Shown here: positions 26,443 through 35,246 of the stretch, piece by piece | How positions within the stretch are numbered: position 1 is the stretch's first letter | Layout of the letters: the number at the start of each line of letters is the position of its first letter | Source of the DNA: Alphaproteobacteria bacterium | Lineage (GTDB): Bacteria; Pseudomonadota; Alphaproteobacteria; Rhizobiales; Xanthobacteraceae | Assembly (NCBI GenBank): GCA_037200445.1 | Contig: JBBCGH010000001.1 | Span: 1,178,001-1,242,000 of the forward strand | Length of the DNA stretch: 64,000 nt | Direction: 5' to 3' | Notes under the pieces: model-generated | The model's input: the letters and a program-made list of their open reading frames with translations, nothing else | Told to the model about the DNA's origin: nothing | Databases searched by the model: none | Translations under genes and position numbers: made by a program

Positions 26443-27369
26443 TTAGTTCTTTGCCAGAAACGCCTCGACCTCGGCGCGGCTTGGCGCGCCGAGGATGCCG
26501 GCGCGTTCGCCATTGGCGCATTTGAGCGCGGCTGCGGCGGCCGAAAAGCGCACGGCGGTGCGGATATCCGCGCCCTCGGCAAGCATCAGCGCGAACGCCC
26601 CATGGAACGTGTCGCCCGCGCCGAGCGTGTCGACCACATCGACCGTGAACGCCGGAAATTGCCGCAACTCGCCGTCTTCGAGCCACAGCACATCGTTGCG
26701 CCCGTCCGTCACGGCGAGGAACGACGGCACGCGCTTGGCAAGATCGACCAGCCCGCGGCCGAGACTGTCGGTGCCGGCGGTGGCGCGCAGCCCCTCTGCC
26801 GAAAACACCACATGCGACGCGATGCTGAGCAAGTCGTCGCTGTCGTGACGCGGCTCGTCAGCGTCGAGCACGGTCGGTATGCCGCGCTTGCGCGCCGCGA
26901 TCAGCACCTCGCGCACGTAGGCCGGGTAGCGGTTGTCGGCCAGAACGGCGTCGGCGTCCGCCACGAGCGCGTCGGCGTGGTCCGGCAGGGTCGCCGAAAG
27001 GCGCTCGTCGCGAAAATTCGCAATCGCGCGCTCGCCGTGCGTGTCGATGGTGATGGCCGAGATCGACGTCAGGACGCCCGCGACACGCGGACACGCCGAA
27101 CAGTCGATCTTCTCGTTCGCCGCCAGCCCCAGGAACGCGTCGCCGACGGTGTCGACGCCTGTCGGGCCGCCGAGCGGGCCTGCGAAGCTGGCGCGCGCAC
27201 CGAGATGCGCAATCGCGACCGCGGCGTTCGCGCCGTTTCCGCCGTTGATCGTCTCGAACGCGGTTGCCTGCGTCTTCACATCCGGCCGCGGAAAGTGCGG
27301 CACGCGGAACACCATGTCGAGCACCGCAATGCCGGAGCACAACACGTGCTTTGGTTCAGGCGAAGACAT
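26443..27369 (-). CDS. PfkB family sugar kinase
   Basis: This 308-residue ribokinase-superfamily enzyme phosphorylates a sugar or nucleoside using ATP. The N-terminal motif GGNGANAAVAIAHLG (residues 43-57) binds the substrate; the C-terminal DTLGAGDTFHGAF holds the catalytic base Asp253. The substrate is unclear; it resembles the group annotated as ketohexokinase or sulfofructose kinase. The gene overlaps the end of nudC by 14 bases on the same strand, so they are co-transcribed. Confidence 0.9.
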   Translation of the reverse strand: MSSPEPKHVLCSGIAVLDMVFRVPHFPRPDVKTQATAFETINGGNGANAAVAIAHLGARASFAGPLGGPTGVDTVGDAFLGLAANEKIDCSACPRVAGVLTSISAITIDTHGERAIANFRDERLSATLPDHADALVADADAVLADNRYPAYVREVLIAARKRGIPTVLDADEPRHDSDDLLSIASHVVFSAEGLRATAGTDSLGRGLVDLAKRVPSFLAVTDGRNDVLWLEDGELRQFPAFTVDVVDTLGAGDTFHGAFALMLAEGADIRTAVRFSAAAAALKCANGERAGILGAPSRAEVEAFLAKN

Positions 27370-28312
27370 CGTCCGACTCGACCCAGGCGCGGATAATGTG
27401 GTGCGCGATCGCGATCGGCGGCGGGATCGAGATCTGCTCCGGATGCTCGCCGCGGAACATCTGCACCACCTCGTCGCGCGTGAACCAGCGCGCGTCCTCG
27501 AGCTCCTCGCGGTCCACGGTTATTTCGGTCGAGGTCGCCTGCGCGTGGCAGCCGATCATCAGCGACATCGGGAATGGCCAGGGCTGCGAGGCGAAGTATT
27601 TCACGCGCCCGCACACGATGCCGGCTTCCTCGAGCGTCTCGCGCCGGGCGGCTTCCTCGATGCTCTCGCCGGGCTCGACGAAGCCTGCGAGGCACGACCA
27701 CATGTTGGCGACGAAGCGTCCCGCACGGCCCATCAGGCAGCGGTCGCCGTCGACCGCCAGCATGATCACGACCGGATCGGTACGCGGGAAATGCTCCACC
27801 TTGCAGGCCGGACATTCGCGCTTCCAGCCCGCCTGCGAGACATTGGTCGCCGCGCCGCAATTGGCGCAGAAGCGATGCCGCGCGTGCCAGGCGAGCAGCG
27901 CTTTGGCTTCGGCGAGCGGCGCAAGCTGGTCGGGCCCGACCAGGCCCTGCACGGCGATCGAGCGCAGGTCGATGACGAGCAGGTCCTCGCGACCTTTCAG
28001 CGCCTTGGTGGCCTCCGGGTCGAGCGCGATCCCGAAACGCCCGATGTTGTCCGCGACGCCGAGGAACACGCTTTCTGCCGTCGGTGCGAGCGCGCGCACC
28101 TCGCGCGGACTGAACAGCGCATCGAAGCCGTTCGCGCTCCGCTTGAGCACGATCAGCTCGCCGCCGATCGCGACCGCCGCGGCCTTCGGGTCCTGCTCCC
28201 GGGCAGCCAGGAACGCCGCATCGCCGCGCCGCTCCGCGACGCGCGCAAGGTGGTTGGCGGTGTAGCCGAGCAACGGCTTCGGCCCGAGATCGGGGCGTGG
28301 GGACATCGGCAA
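27356..28312 (-). CDS. nudC: NADH pyrophosphatase NudC (RNA decapping Nudix hydrolase)
   Basis: This 318-residue Nudix hydrolase cleaves NADH to NMNH and AMP and can remove NAD caps from RNA. It has an N-terminal NUDIX-like domain, a zinc ribbon with Cys149, Cys152, Cys167 and Cys170, the Nudix box GFVEPGESIEEAARRETLEE at about 210-229, and the NudC-specific SQPWPFPMS at 242-250. Length fits longer alphaproteobacterial members. It is the first gene of a two-gene operon with the PfkB kinase. Confidence 0.95.
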   Translation of the reverse strand: MPMSPRPDLGPKPLLGYTANHLARVAERRGDAAFLAAREQDPKAAAVAIGGELIVLKRSANGFDALFSPREVRALAPTAESVFLGVADNIGRFGIALDPEATKALKGREDLLVIDLRSIAVQGLVGPDQLAPLAEAKALLAWHARHRFCANCGAATNVSQAGWKRECPACKVEHFPRTDPVVIMLAVDGDRCLMGRAGRFVANMWSCLAGFVEPGESIEEAARRETLEEAGIVCGRVKYFASQPWPFPMSLMIGCHAQATSTEITVDREELEDARWFTRDEVVQMFRGEHPEQISIPPPIAIAHHIIRAWVESDDVFA

Positions 28313-28455
28313 CTCCAGGCGAGGGCGGCGAAACTCGCACGCGAGTGCGGTGAGCGCAACGCCTTGCCGTTCTACGCGTCAGTGAATTAGGTCACGTTCC
28401 CGCCGGCAACTTGCGATAGATTTGAAAAATCAGCGGCAATTCAGGAGGCATCAAC

Positions 28456-29637
28456 ATGGCGACGAAGCGCATTGTGGTGTGCTGCGACGGCACCTGGAAC
28501 GACTCGGACCAGGGCACGGACTATACGAACGTCTCGCGGCTCGCCTGGGCGATCAAGCCGGTCGACAAGAATGGAAACACGCAGGTTGTGTACTATCAAT
28601 CCGGTGTCGGCACGGCGGGCACCGCGGTCAGCAAGGTCATCGGCGCCGCCACCGGCGCGGGCCTGTCGCGCAACCTCCGCGATGCCTATTCGTTCATCTG
28701 CACCAATTATTGCGAAGGCGATGAGATCTTCCTTTTCGGATTTTCGCGCGGCGCCTATACGGCGCGGTGCATCGGCGGCCTCATCGGATTTGCCGGCCTG
28801 ATCGGCAAGCGTGACCTCGATAAGTTCCACGCGCTGTGGAAGGCATACAAGGAACAGGACACCCAGACGCTCGCGAACTTCGACACGCGCAAGAAGGATG
28901 CGACGATCAAATGCATCGGCGTTTGGGACACGGTCGGTTCGGTCGGTATTCCGGATGACTTCGACAAGCTCGGATTGTTCAAGAAGTACTATGGCTTCTT
29001 GAATGCGAGCCTCGGCACCCACATCGAGCACGCCTTCCACGCGCTGGCGCTTGATGAGCGGCGCAAGAACTTCGTGCCCACGCTGTGGGAGCAGACGGAG
29101 GATGGAAGGAAGGCGGGCCAGAAGCTCAAGCAGGTCTGGTTCGCCGGCGTGCACTGCGATGTCGGCGGCGGCTATGAGGTGCACGGCACCTCCGACATTC
29201 CGCTCGCCTGGATGGCGAGCGAGGTATCGCCTTATCTCGACATCGACTTCGAATACCTGAAGCTGCGCCGCGATCTCGCGAGCAAATGGGCGCTCGGCGC
29301 GGTGCATGAGTCTTTTGGGCCCGAATGGAAGGCCTTGGGGGAAGCGGCGAGGACCCCGTTCACCAAGGACCAGACCAAGACGTTCGAGAAGCTCCACGCC
29401 AGCGTTGCGGATCGCATCAAGGGCAAGGGCACGGGCGCTGACGGCCAGCCCTATGCCAGCAAGGTGCTCAAGCAGAGCGACTTCACGAGTTTCAATGTCG
29501 ACCTGTCGCCGCTGGAAACCGGCCTGAAGTGGGCCGACACAGACGTGAAACCGGGGGGAGTGTCTGGCGCAAGCATTGCGGCGAAAGCGCAGAAATTCTT
29601 CGAAGGCATCCCCGGGTGGTTCGGGGTCACGGTCTGA
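28456..29637 (+). CDS. DUF2235 alpha/beta-hydrolase-like protein
   Basis: This 393-residue protein begins with the family hallmark RIVVCCDGTWND and has the nucleophile motif GFSRGAYTAR (Ser97) of the DUF2235 (Tle1-like phospholipase) fold, followed by GVWDTVGSVGIP and WFAGVHCDVGGGY, which should supply the catalytic Asp and His region. Some relatives are type VI secretion lipase effectors; no secretion genes, VgrG or immunity gene lie nearby, and no signal peptide is present. A cytoplasmic lipid or ester hydrolase is the simplest reading. ATG 28456 follows AGGAGG at good spacing. Confidence 0.9.
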   Translation: MATKRIVVCCDGTWNDSDQGTDYTNVSRLAWAIKPVDKNGNTQVVYYQSGVGTAGTAVSKVIGAATGAGLSRNLRDAYSFICTNYCEGDEIFLFGFSRGAYTARCIGGLIGFAGLIGKRDLDKFHALWKAYKEQDTQTLANFDTRKKDATIKCIGVWDTVGSVGIPDDFDKLGLFKKYYGFLNASLGTHIEHAFHALALDERRKNFVPTLWEQTEDGRKAGQKLKQVWFAGVHCDVGGGYEVHGTSDIPLAWMASEVSPYLDIDFEYLKLRRDLASKWALGAVHESFGPEWKALGEAARTPFTKDQTKTFEKLHASVADRIKGKGTGADGQPYASKVLKQSDFTSFNVDLSPLETGLKWADTDVKPGGVSGASIAAKAQKFFEGIPGWFGVTV

Positions 29638-30051
29638 TCACGACAGCCAGATCTGCTTGCGCAGCGGCTGCATGAATTTCTCCAGCGCCTCGCGCTCATA
29701 AGGCTGCGCCGGCGCGACGCCCCACACCGGCTTCGGCCACGCCGCGTCGTTACGGAAGCGCGCAATGACATGCACATGCAGCTGCGGCACCGCATTGCCG
29801 AGCGCCGCGATGTTGAGCTTGTGGCAGGCCGTGACCTCGCGCAGCGCTCGCGCGGCCTGCGTGACCTCGCGCATCAGCTGCGTCTGCTCGCTCTCGTCGA
29901 GGTCGATCACCTCCGTGATGTCGCGCTTGCGCGGTACCAGGATGAGCCAGGGATAATTCGCGTCGTTCATCAGCAGCACGCGCGACAGCGGCAGATCGCC
30001 GAGATTGGCCGTGTCGGCGGCAAGCTGTGGATGGAGCGTCCAGTCGGGCAT
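29638..30051 (-). CDS. HIT domain protein
   Basis: This 137-residue HIT-superfamily protein probably hydrolyses or transfers nucleotide phosphoesters. The active-site run is VPQLHVHVIARF, where the first His of the usual HxHxH is replaced by Gln (QLHVHV), as in a known subgroup. The N-terminal half carries NDANYPWLILVPRKRD. ATG 30051 is preferred; upstream in-frame ATGs exist at 30123 and 30177 but would run toward the SRP RNA promoter. It converges with the DUF2235 gene: the two stop codons touch. Confidence 0.87.
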   Translation of the reverse strand: MPDWTLHPQLAADTANLGDLPLSRVLLMNDANYPWLILVPRKRDITEVIDLDESEQTQLMREVTQAARALREVTACHKLNIAALGNAVPQLHVHVIARFRNDAAWPKPVWGVAPAQPYEREALEKFMQPLRKQIWLS

Positions 30052-30152
30052 TTTCTCAAGTTCCGGCGCGCCGAAAATGATGCCGGGGAAAGCTAGCACG
30101 CACCGCCTCTGCGGCGCTTGCATTCGCGCTTTGTTCGCCCGATATAGGAGCC

Positions 30153-30249
30153 GGGAGGTTGGCGGTGGACGAGCCACTCGCCAACCGGGTCAGGTCCGGA
30201 AGGAAGCAGCCCTAACGAGCTTCGACTCGGGTCGCTCGTCAGCCTCCCA
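30153..30249 (+). ncRNA. ffs: Small signal recognition particle RNA (4.5S)
   Basis: The universally conserved tip sequence GGTCAGGTCCGGAAGGAAGC starts at 30188. The flanks pair: GGGAGGTT at the 5' end with complementary CCTCCC at 30243-30248, and GACGAGC-type bases in the lower stem. Length is about 97 nt, the standard short bacterial form. It binds Ffh and targets membrane proteins to the translocon. It lies 40 bases before dnaX, a common arrangement. End points are estimated from stem pairing. Confidence 0.95.
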
Positions 30250-30288
30250 CCCTCACTTTTCGCTGCGTTAGGGGCCGTGTAGGTCACG

Positions 30289-32097
30289 ATGAACGACGCC
30301 ACGAGCCCCGGACTCGATCTTGGCAGCGCAGGGCCCGGCTACCGGGTGCTGGCGCGCAAGTATCGCCCGGCGGCCTTCCCCGATCTGATCGGGCAGGACG
30401 CGATGGTGCGCACCGTCTCGAATGCGTTCGAGAGCGGGCGCATTCCGCAGGCCTGGATCCTGACCGGCGTGCGCGGAGTCGGAAAGACGACGACCGCGCG
30501 TATCCTCGCCCGCGCGCTCAACTACGAGCTGCCGGACGGCTCGGTGACCGGGCCGACGATCCACATGCCGGCGCTCGGCGTTCACTGCCAGGCCATCATG
30601 GAAAGCCGGCACGTCGACGTGATCGAGATGGACGCGGCCTCGCACAACGGCGTCGACGACGTGCGCCAGATCAACGAGGCGGTGCGCTATTCTCCGGTGT
30701 CGGCGCGCTACAAGGTCTACATCCTCGACGAAGTGCACATGCTCTCCACAGCGGCGTTCAACGCGCTGCTGAAGACGCTGGAGGAGCCGCCCCCGCATGT
30801 GAAGTTCGTGTTCGCCACGACCGAAATCCGGAAAGTGCCGATCACCATCCTGTCGCGCTGCCAGCGCTTCGACCTGCGCCGCGTCGATGCTTCGCTGCTG
30901 GTGCAGCATCTCGAAGGCATCTGCGCCAAGGAAAAGATCGAGGCCGAGCCGGAGGCGCTCGGCCTGATCGCGCGCGCCGCCGAAGGCTCGGTGCGCGACG
31001 CACTCTCGCTGCTCGACCAGGCGATCGCGCACGCGGCAGGGAGCCTCCGCGCCGAGGACGTGCGGGGAATGCTCGGCCTTGCCGACCGAACCCGCATCAT
31101 CGATCTTTTCGAGGCGCTGATGCGCGGCGATATGGCCACGGCGCTCTCCGAGCTGCGCGACCAGTACGACTCCGGGGCCGATCCGGCGGTGGTGCTCTCC
31201 GATCTCGCCGAATTCACGCACTTCGTGACGCGCGTGAAGGTGCTGCCGGCGGTCGCCGACGATGTTTCGCTCGCCGAATCCGAGCGGACGCGCGGCCGCG
31301 CCTTTGCGGCGGCGCTCTCGATGCGCGTGCTCTCGCGCACCTGGCAGATGCTGTTCCGGGGGCTGGCCGAGGTGGCCGAGGCGGGCAAGCCGCTCGCTGC
31401 CGCCGAGATGGTGCTGGTGCGCATCGCCTATGCGGCCGACTTGCCGACGCCCGACGAGGTGATCCGCGAGATTCGTGACAACGGCGCGGCTTCGCCGGCA
31501 CCGTCGAATGGCAGTCCGCCGCGCCCGGCGCTGAGCCCGCGCGCCGATCCGCCGCGCGGGGCCCCGCGGGCTTCGCTTGCGCCGGCGCAACTCGTCACCG
31601 CGCAGGTGCCGGATATCTCCACGCTCCGCGCGGACCCGGCGGCGGCGCCGACGCTTTCGATTGCGACATTTCCGGCTCTGATCGCGCTCGCCAACGACAA
31701 GCGGGACATCCTGATGAGGACCGCACTGGAGCGCGACGTGCGCCTCGTGCGCATCGAGGATGGCAAGCTCGAGGTCGCGCTCGAGCCGAGCGCGCGCAAG
31801 ACGCTGGTCAACGATCTGTCGCGCAAGATCTCTGAATGGACCGGCCGTCGCTGGATGGTCGTGGTCTCGGCCGAGCCGGGCGCGCCGACGGTCAGCGCGC
31901 AGAATGCCGCCGAGCGCAACGAGCTGGAGCAGGGGGTGCGCGCCGATCCGCTGGTGCAGGCCGTGCTCGCACGCTTTCCCGGCGCCGAAATCGTCGGCGT
32001 GAAGCGGCGCGACGACGCGGTGGCCGAGGTGCCGCCTGCGATTGATGAGCCGCCGCCCAATCCGGACGACTACGGCGCGGACGACGACGACAGGTGA
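30289..32097 (+). CDS. dnaX: DNA polymerase III subunits gamma and tau
   Basis: This 602-residue clamp-loader ATPase assembles the replicative polymerase. Walker A is GVRGVGKTT at 60-68, Walker B DEVH at 147-150, sensor/arginine-finger SRC at 189-191. Residues 80-105, where most DnaX proteins have a four-Cys zinc finger, hold only one Cys (Cys100), so the zinc site is absent; this seems shared by related rhizobia. A Pro/Ala-rich linker (about 400-445) precedes the tau-type C-terminal domain, which ends in an acidic tail. ATG 30289 follows the SRP RNA. It leads the dnaX-ybaB-recR operon. Confidence 0.96.
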   Translation: MNDATSPGLDLGSAGPGYRVLARKYRPAAFPDLIGQDAMVRTVSNAFESGRIPQAWILTGVRGVGKTTTARILARALNYELPDGSVTGPTIHMPALGVHCQAIMESRHVDVIEMDAASHNGVDDVRQINEAVRYSPVSARYKVYILDEVHMLSTAAFNALLKTLEEPPPHVKFVFATTEIRKVPITILSRCQRFDLRRVDASLLVQHLEGICAKEKIEAEPEALGLIARAAEGSVRDALSLLDQAIAHAAGSLRAEDVRGMLGLADRTRIIDLFEALMRGDMATALSELRDQYDSGADPAVVLSDLAEFTHFVTRVKVLPAVADDVSLAESERTRGRAFAAALSMRVLSRTWQMLFRGLAEVAEAGKPLAAAEMVLVRIAYAADLPTPDEVIREIRDNGAASPAPSNGSPPRPALSPRADPPRGAPRASLAPAQLVTAQVPDISTLRADPAAAPTLSIATFPALIALANDKRDILMRTALERDVRLVRIEDGKLEVALEPSARKTLVNDLSRKISEWTGRRWMVVVSAEPGAPTVSAQNAAERNELEQGVRADPLVQAVLARFPGAEIVGVKRRDDAVAEVPPAIDEPPPNPDDYGADDDDR

Positions 32098-32100
32098 CGC

Positions 32101-32421
32101 ATGGCTGACTTCCTCGGCATGATGAAGCAGGCGGCTCAGCTTCAGACCAAGATGCAGGAGATGCAGGCCGAGCTCGACCTCCTCACGGTGGAGGGAACGG
32201 CCGGCGGCGGCATGGTGACGGTCACGATGTCGGCCAAGGGCGATCTGAAGGGCGTGCGCATCGACGACTCGCTGGTGAAGCCGACCGAGAAGGAAATCAT
32301 CGAGGACCTGATCGTCGCGGCGCATGCGGATGCGCGGCGCAAGGCCGAGGTGCTGCTCACCGAGAAGATGAAAAGCCTCACCGGCGGCCTGCCGCTGCCG
32401 CCGGGGCTGAAGTTGTTTTAA
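32101..32421 (+). CDS. ybaB: Nucleoid-associated protein YbaB/EbfC
   Basis: This 106-residue DNA-binding protein has the family layout: an N-terminal helix ([18 protein letters not shown]), a beta core ([19 protein letters not shown]) and a C-terminal helix with [10 protein letters not shown]. It dimerises and coats DNA. It lies 3 bases after dnaX, and its stop codon shares a base with the recR start, the conserved order dnaX-ybaB-recR. Confidence 0.95.
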   Translation: MADFLGMMKQAAQLQTKMQEMQAELDLLTVEGTAGGGMVTVTMSAKGDLKGVRIDDSLVKPTEKEIIEDLIVAAHADARRKAEVLLTEKMKSLTGGLPLPPGLKLF

Positions 32422-33023
32422 TGCCCGCCGTTGCCGGTCCCGAGATCGAACGGCTGATCCAGCTGCTCGCGCGCCTGCCCGGGCTCGGGCCGCGCTCGGC
32501 GCGCCGCGCCGCGCTGCACCTGATCAAGAAGCGCGACCTGTTGATGGCGCCTCTGACGAGCGCGCTGCAGACCGCGATCGAAAAGATCGTGGTGTGCGCG
32601 ACCTGCGGCAACATCGACACGCAGAACCCCTGCACGGTGTGCATCGATCCGCGCCGCGATCCGAGTGTCATCGTGGTGGTGGCGGACGTCGCGGACCTGT
32701 GGGCGCTGGAGCGCGCCGGCGCGATCAGTGCGCGCTACCATGTGCTGGGCGGCACGCTCTCGCCGCTCGACGGCATCGGGCCCGGCGATCTCACGATCGA
32801 TGCGCTCATCTCGCGCGCGCATGCCCCCGATGTGGCCGAAGTGATCCTCGCGCTCAACGCGACCGTCGACGGCCAGACCACCGCGCATTACATCACCGAC
32901 CTGTTGCGTGATGCGAACGTGAAGGTGACGCGTCTCGCGCATGGCGTGCCGGTCGGCGGCGAGCTCGATTATCTCGACGAAGGCACGCTCTCGGCCGCGA
33001 TCAGGCAGCGGACGGTGTTTTAA
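32421..33023 (+). CDS. recR: Recombination mediator RecR
   Basis: This 200-residue protein acts with RecF and RecO to load RecA on gapped DNA. It has the N-terminal helix-hairpin-helix ([19 protein letters not shown]), a zinc finger with Cys59, Cys62, Cys71 and Cys74, and the Toprim domain ([15 protein letters not shown] onward). The C-terminal Walker-like region contains [19 protein letters not shown]. The start overlaps the ybaB stop (TAATG). Confidence 0.96.
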   Translation: MPAVAGPEIERLIQLLARLPGLGPRSARRAALHLIKKRDLLMAPLTSALQTAIEKIVVCATCGNIDTQNPCTVCIDPRRDPSVIVVVADVADLWALERAGAISARYHVLGGTLSPLDGIGPGDLTIDALISRAHAPDVAEVILALNATVDGQTTAHYITDLLRDANVKVTRLAHGVPVGGELDYLDEGTLSAAIRQRTVF

Positions 33024-33030
33024 ACTCTGA

Positions 33031-33170
33031 CCTCATCCTGAGGAGCGGTCCGGAGGACCGCGTCTCGAAGGACGGCGGCAAGCGCAGAGCAAGCGCCCTC
33101 GCCCTTCGAGACGCGCCATAAGCGCGTTTACGCGCGTCTTCGACGCGCTATGGCGCTCCTCAGGGTGAGG
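33031..33170. repeat. Long inverted repeat, family B, copy 2
   Basis: The outer arms CCTCATCCTGAGGAGC and GCTCCTCAGGGTGAGG pair almost perfectly; inner arms include GTCTCGAAGG against CCTTCGAGAC, plus GCGCGTTTACGCGC as a small hairpin. It fills the space between recR and the convergent ampG-like gene. The arm sequence differs from the CCCTC-type copies, so it may be a separate subfamily. Confidence 0.8.
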
Positions 33171-33175
33171 GCTAA

Positions 33176-34543
33176 CTAACCGCCGGTTGCGGGTTTCTTG
33201 AGTGCCTCGAAATGCCCGCGCGCCTGCAGCCAGACGAGCAGCAGCAGCCCCGGAATCCCGGCAATCGCGCAGATTGCGAAGAACCAGGCCCAGCCGGTCC
33301 ACTCGACGATGTAGCCGGCGCCGCTCGACAGGTAGGTGCGGCCGACGGCGGAGAGCGCGGTGAGCAGTGCGAATTGCGTCGCGGTGTGCAGCGGGTTCCG
33401 GCACAGCGCCGAGAGGTAGCCGACGAAGATCACGGTGCCGATCGCGCTGGTGAAGTTCTCGACCGTGATGGCGAACGAGAGCCACGCCGCGTCCTTGCCG
33501 ACATGCGCCTGCCAGGTGAAGGCGAAATTTGCCGCGGCCTGCAGGATGCCGCCGATCCACAGGCTCGTGACGAGGGGAAACGCGCGCGCCACATAGCCGC
33601 CCGCAAAGCCGCCGATCAGCGTCGCCGCAAAGCCCAGCCCCTTGATGATGTTCGCGTAGTCGACACGCGTGAAGCCGAGCTGGATGACGAACGGCGCCGT
33701 CATCGCGCCGGCCAGCGCATCGGTGAACTTGAACAGCACCACGAAGGCGAGCACGACCACCGCCGCATCCCGCAGCATGAAATCGGCGAGCGCAACGCGC
33801 GCGGTCTCGTAGACCCGCGTCAGCTTGCTCTGGCTGGCGTGGCGGGCGTGCTCGGCCTCGACCGCGTCGGATTTTTCCGGCTCGGTCGCGAGGATCGAGG
33901 CGGCAAGCCCGATCATCACCATCAGCGCCATCACGAGGTAGCCGAACGTCCAGGCACTGCTGCGCGGGAAGCCGAGCCCTGTCTCGAAGCCGGTCACGAC
34001 ATAGAGCGCGCCCGCGGTCGAGAGCAGGTTGGCGACCCGATAGGCCGCCACGTAGGACGCCATGCCGGCGGCCTGCTCGTTCTCGGGCAGGCTTTCGACG
34101 CGGAACGCGTCGATCACGATGTCCTGCGTGGCCGAGGCGGTTGCGACCAGGATCGCGGCTGCGATTGCGAGCACCGGCCCGCGGCTCGGGTCGCAGAAGG
34201 CGAGAATCGCGATCGCCGCCATCAGCATCAGTTGCGCGGCGACGAGCCAGCCGCGCCGCCGCCCGAGCAGCCGCGACAGCACCGGAACGCCGAGCGCATC
34301 GACGAACGGCGCCCAGAGAAACTTGATCGTGTAGGGCGTGCCGATGATCGCGAAGAGCCCGATGGTGCGAAGGTTCACGCCGCCTTCGGTCGCCCACACC
34401 TGCAACGTCGAGCCGGAGAGCGCGAGCGGCAGGCCGGACGAGAAGCCGAGGAACATGACGATCAGCACGCGCGGCCGCAGGTAGACCGCGAGCGTGTCGG
34501 CCCATCTTGCGTCGCGATGCTCGGTCCTCGGTCCGGCCGTCAT
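33176..34543 (-). CDS. ampG: AmpG-like MFS permease
   Basis: This 455-residue major facilitator protein has about 12 to 14 hydrophobic helices. The N-terminal run RVLIVMFLGFSSGLPLALSG followed by LQVWATEGGVNLRTIGLF is the AmpG signature, and the TQDIVIDAFRVE stretch after helix 4 is also typical. AmpG imports anhydromuropeptides released from the cell wall. The length (455) is between the short and long AmpG forms. A beta-lactamase gene is not present here. The gene is flanked on both sides by family B repeats. Confidence 0.88.
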   Translation of the reverse strand: MTAGPRTEHRDARWADTLAVYLRPRVLIVMFLGFSSGLPLALSGSTLQVWATEGGVNLRTIGLFAIIGTPYTIKFLWAPFVDALGVPVLSRLLGRRRGWLVAAQLMLMAAIAILAFCDPSRGPVLAIAAAILVATASATQDIVIDAFRVESLPENEQAAGMASYVAAYRVANLLSTAGALYVVTGFETGLGFPRSSAWTFGYLVMALMVMIGLAASILATEPEKSDAVEAEHARHASQSKLTRVYETARVALADFMLRDAAVVVLAFVVLFKFTDALAGAMTAPFVIQLGFTRVDYANIIKGLGFAATLIGGFAGGYVARAFPLVTSLWIGGILQAAANFAFTWQAHVGKDAAWLSFAITVENFTSAIGTVIFVGYLSALCRNPLHTATQFALLTALSAVGRTYLSSGAGYIVEWTGWAWFFAICAIAGIPGLLLLVWLQARGHFEALKKPATGG

Positions 34544-34598
34544 GCATCTCCTGTTCGGTCAATCGTTGCGAGCCTTGCCGGGGCGGCGCCCGCCGCCT

Positions 34599-34728
34599 GT
34601 GCCCTCTCCCCTTGTGGGAGAGGGCATCGCCGACAGATCAGCAGATTCGAATGGGTGAGGGGTACCCCTCACCCGGTTTCGATGGGGGACATTCCGAGCA
34701 GCCCTCTCCCACAAGGGGAGAGGGCACA
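34599..34728. repeat. Long inverted repeat, family B, copy 3
   Basis: The arms GTGCCCTCTCCCCTTGTGGG and CCCACAAGGGGAGAGGGCAC pair over 20 bases. The centre holds a second perfect palindrome GTGAGGGGTACCCCTCAC. It lies upstream of the AmpG-like gene and downstream of the convergent-side 134-residue gene, so it is not simply a terminator for one transcript. Confidence 0.85.
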
Positions 34729-34758
34729 ATAACGACGGCCGGAAGCACTCGGCAATCG

Positions 34759-35163
34759 CTAGTGACTCACCGTCTGCGCGGGCGCCCCGGCGCGCAGCGT
34801 GTACATCGTCAGCGGCGGCGAGAAGGTCCATTCGATATCGCCGATCTCGGTCTTCTGCACGCCGTGCGCGGTCACCTGCACCTGATAGATCGAATAGGTG
34901 TCGTCATTCGCCGCGAGATTCTTCTCGAACCGCACGGTGCGCGCGCGCACCTCCGGCTTCAAGGCGTAGATGCAGGCGGTGTGGGCGAGCCGGGCATTGA
35001 GGTCGGTGACGACGCGGGTCGGATTCGCGCCGCGCTCGGCGAGCGCCGCGACACGCTCGACGAGCTCGACCGTCTCGCAGAACAGTCCCTTCTCGTAAGT
35101 CCCCTGGCTCGCCGGTGCGCCGAACACGAGCGCTACCGGGAGCAGCAATGCTCCGAAATCCAC
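34759..35163 (-). CDS. Small exported hypothetical protein
   Basis: This 134-residue protein starts with a hydrophobic leader (ALLLPVALVFGAPAS) that may be cleaved. Two cysteines (FCETVEL and HTACIYAL) are placed to form a disulfide. The C-terminal half has alternating residues (TYSIYQVQVTAHGVQ, then WTFSPPLTMYTLRAG) that suggest beta structure. I do not recognise the family. It is oriented like rmuC, which ends 83 bases upstream. Confidence 0.72.
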   Translation of the reverse strand: MDFGALLLPVALVFGAPASQGTYEKGLFCETVELVERVAALAERGANPTRVVTDLNARLAHTACIYALKPEVRARTVRFEKNLAANDDTYSIYQVQVTAHGVQKTEIGDIEWTFSPPLTMYTLRAGAPAQTVSH

Positions 35164-35246
35164 GGCTCAGCCCCTTCGCTCCCGGCGAAGTCCCCGAGTC
35201 GGAAAATACTCGCGCAATCTGGGTTAATGCAATCTTAACCGCGTAC

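Noticed and set aside
30051-30177. N-terminal extension of the HIT protein to ATG 30177
   Set aside because: The added residues are basic and unlike HIT proteins, and would overlap the SRP RNA gene.
30268-32325. Open frame of 685 codons on the minus strand opposite dnaX
   Set aside because: Composition is typical of an antisense shadow, and it would cover the dnaX start region and part of ybaB.
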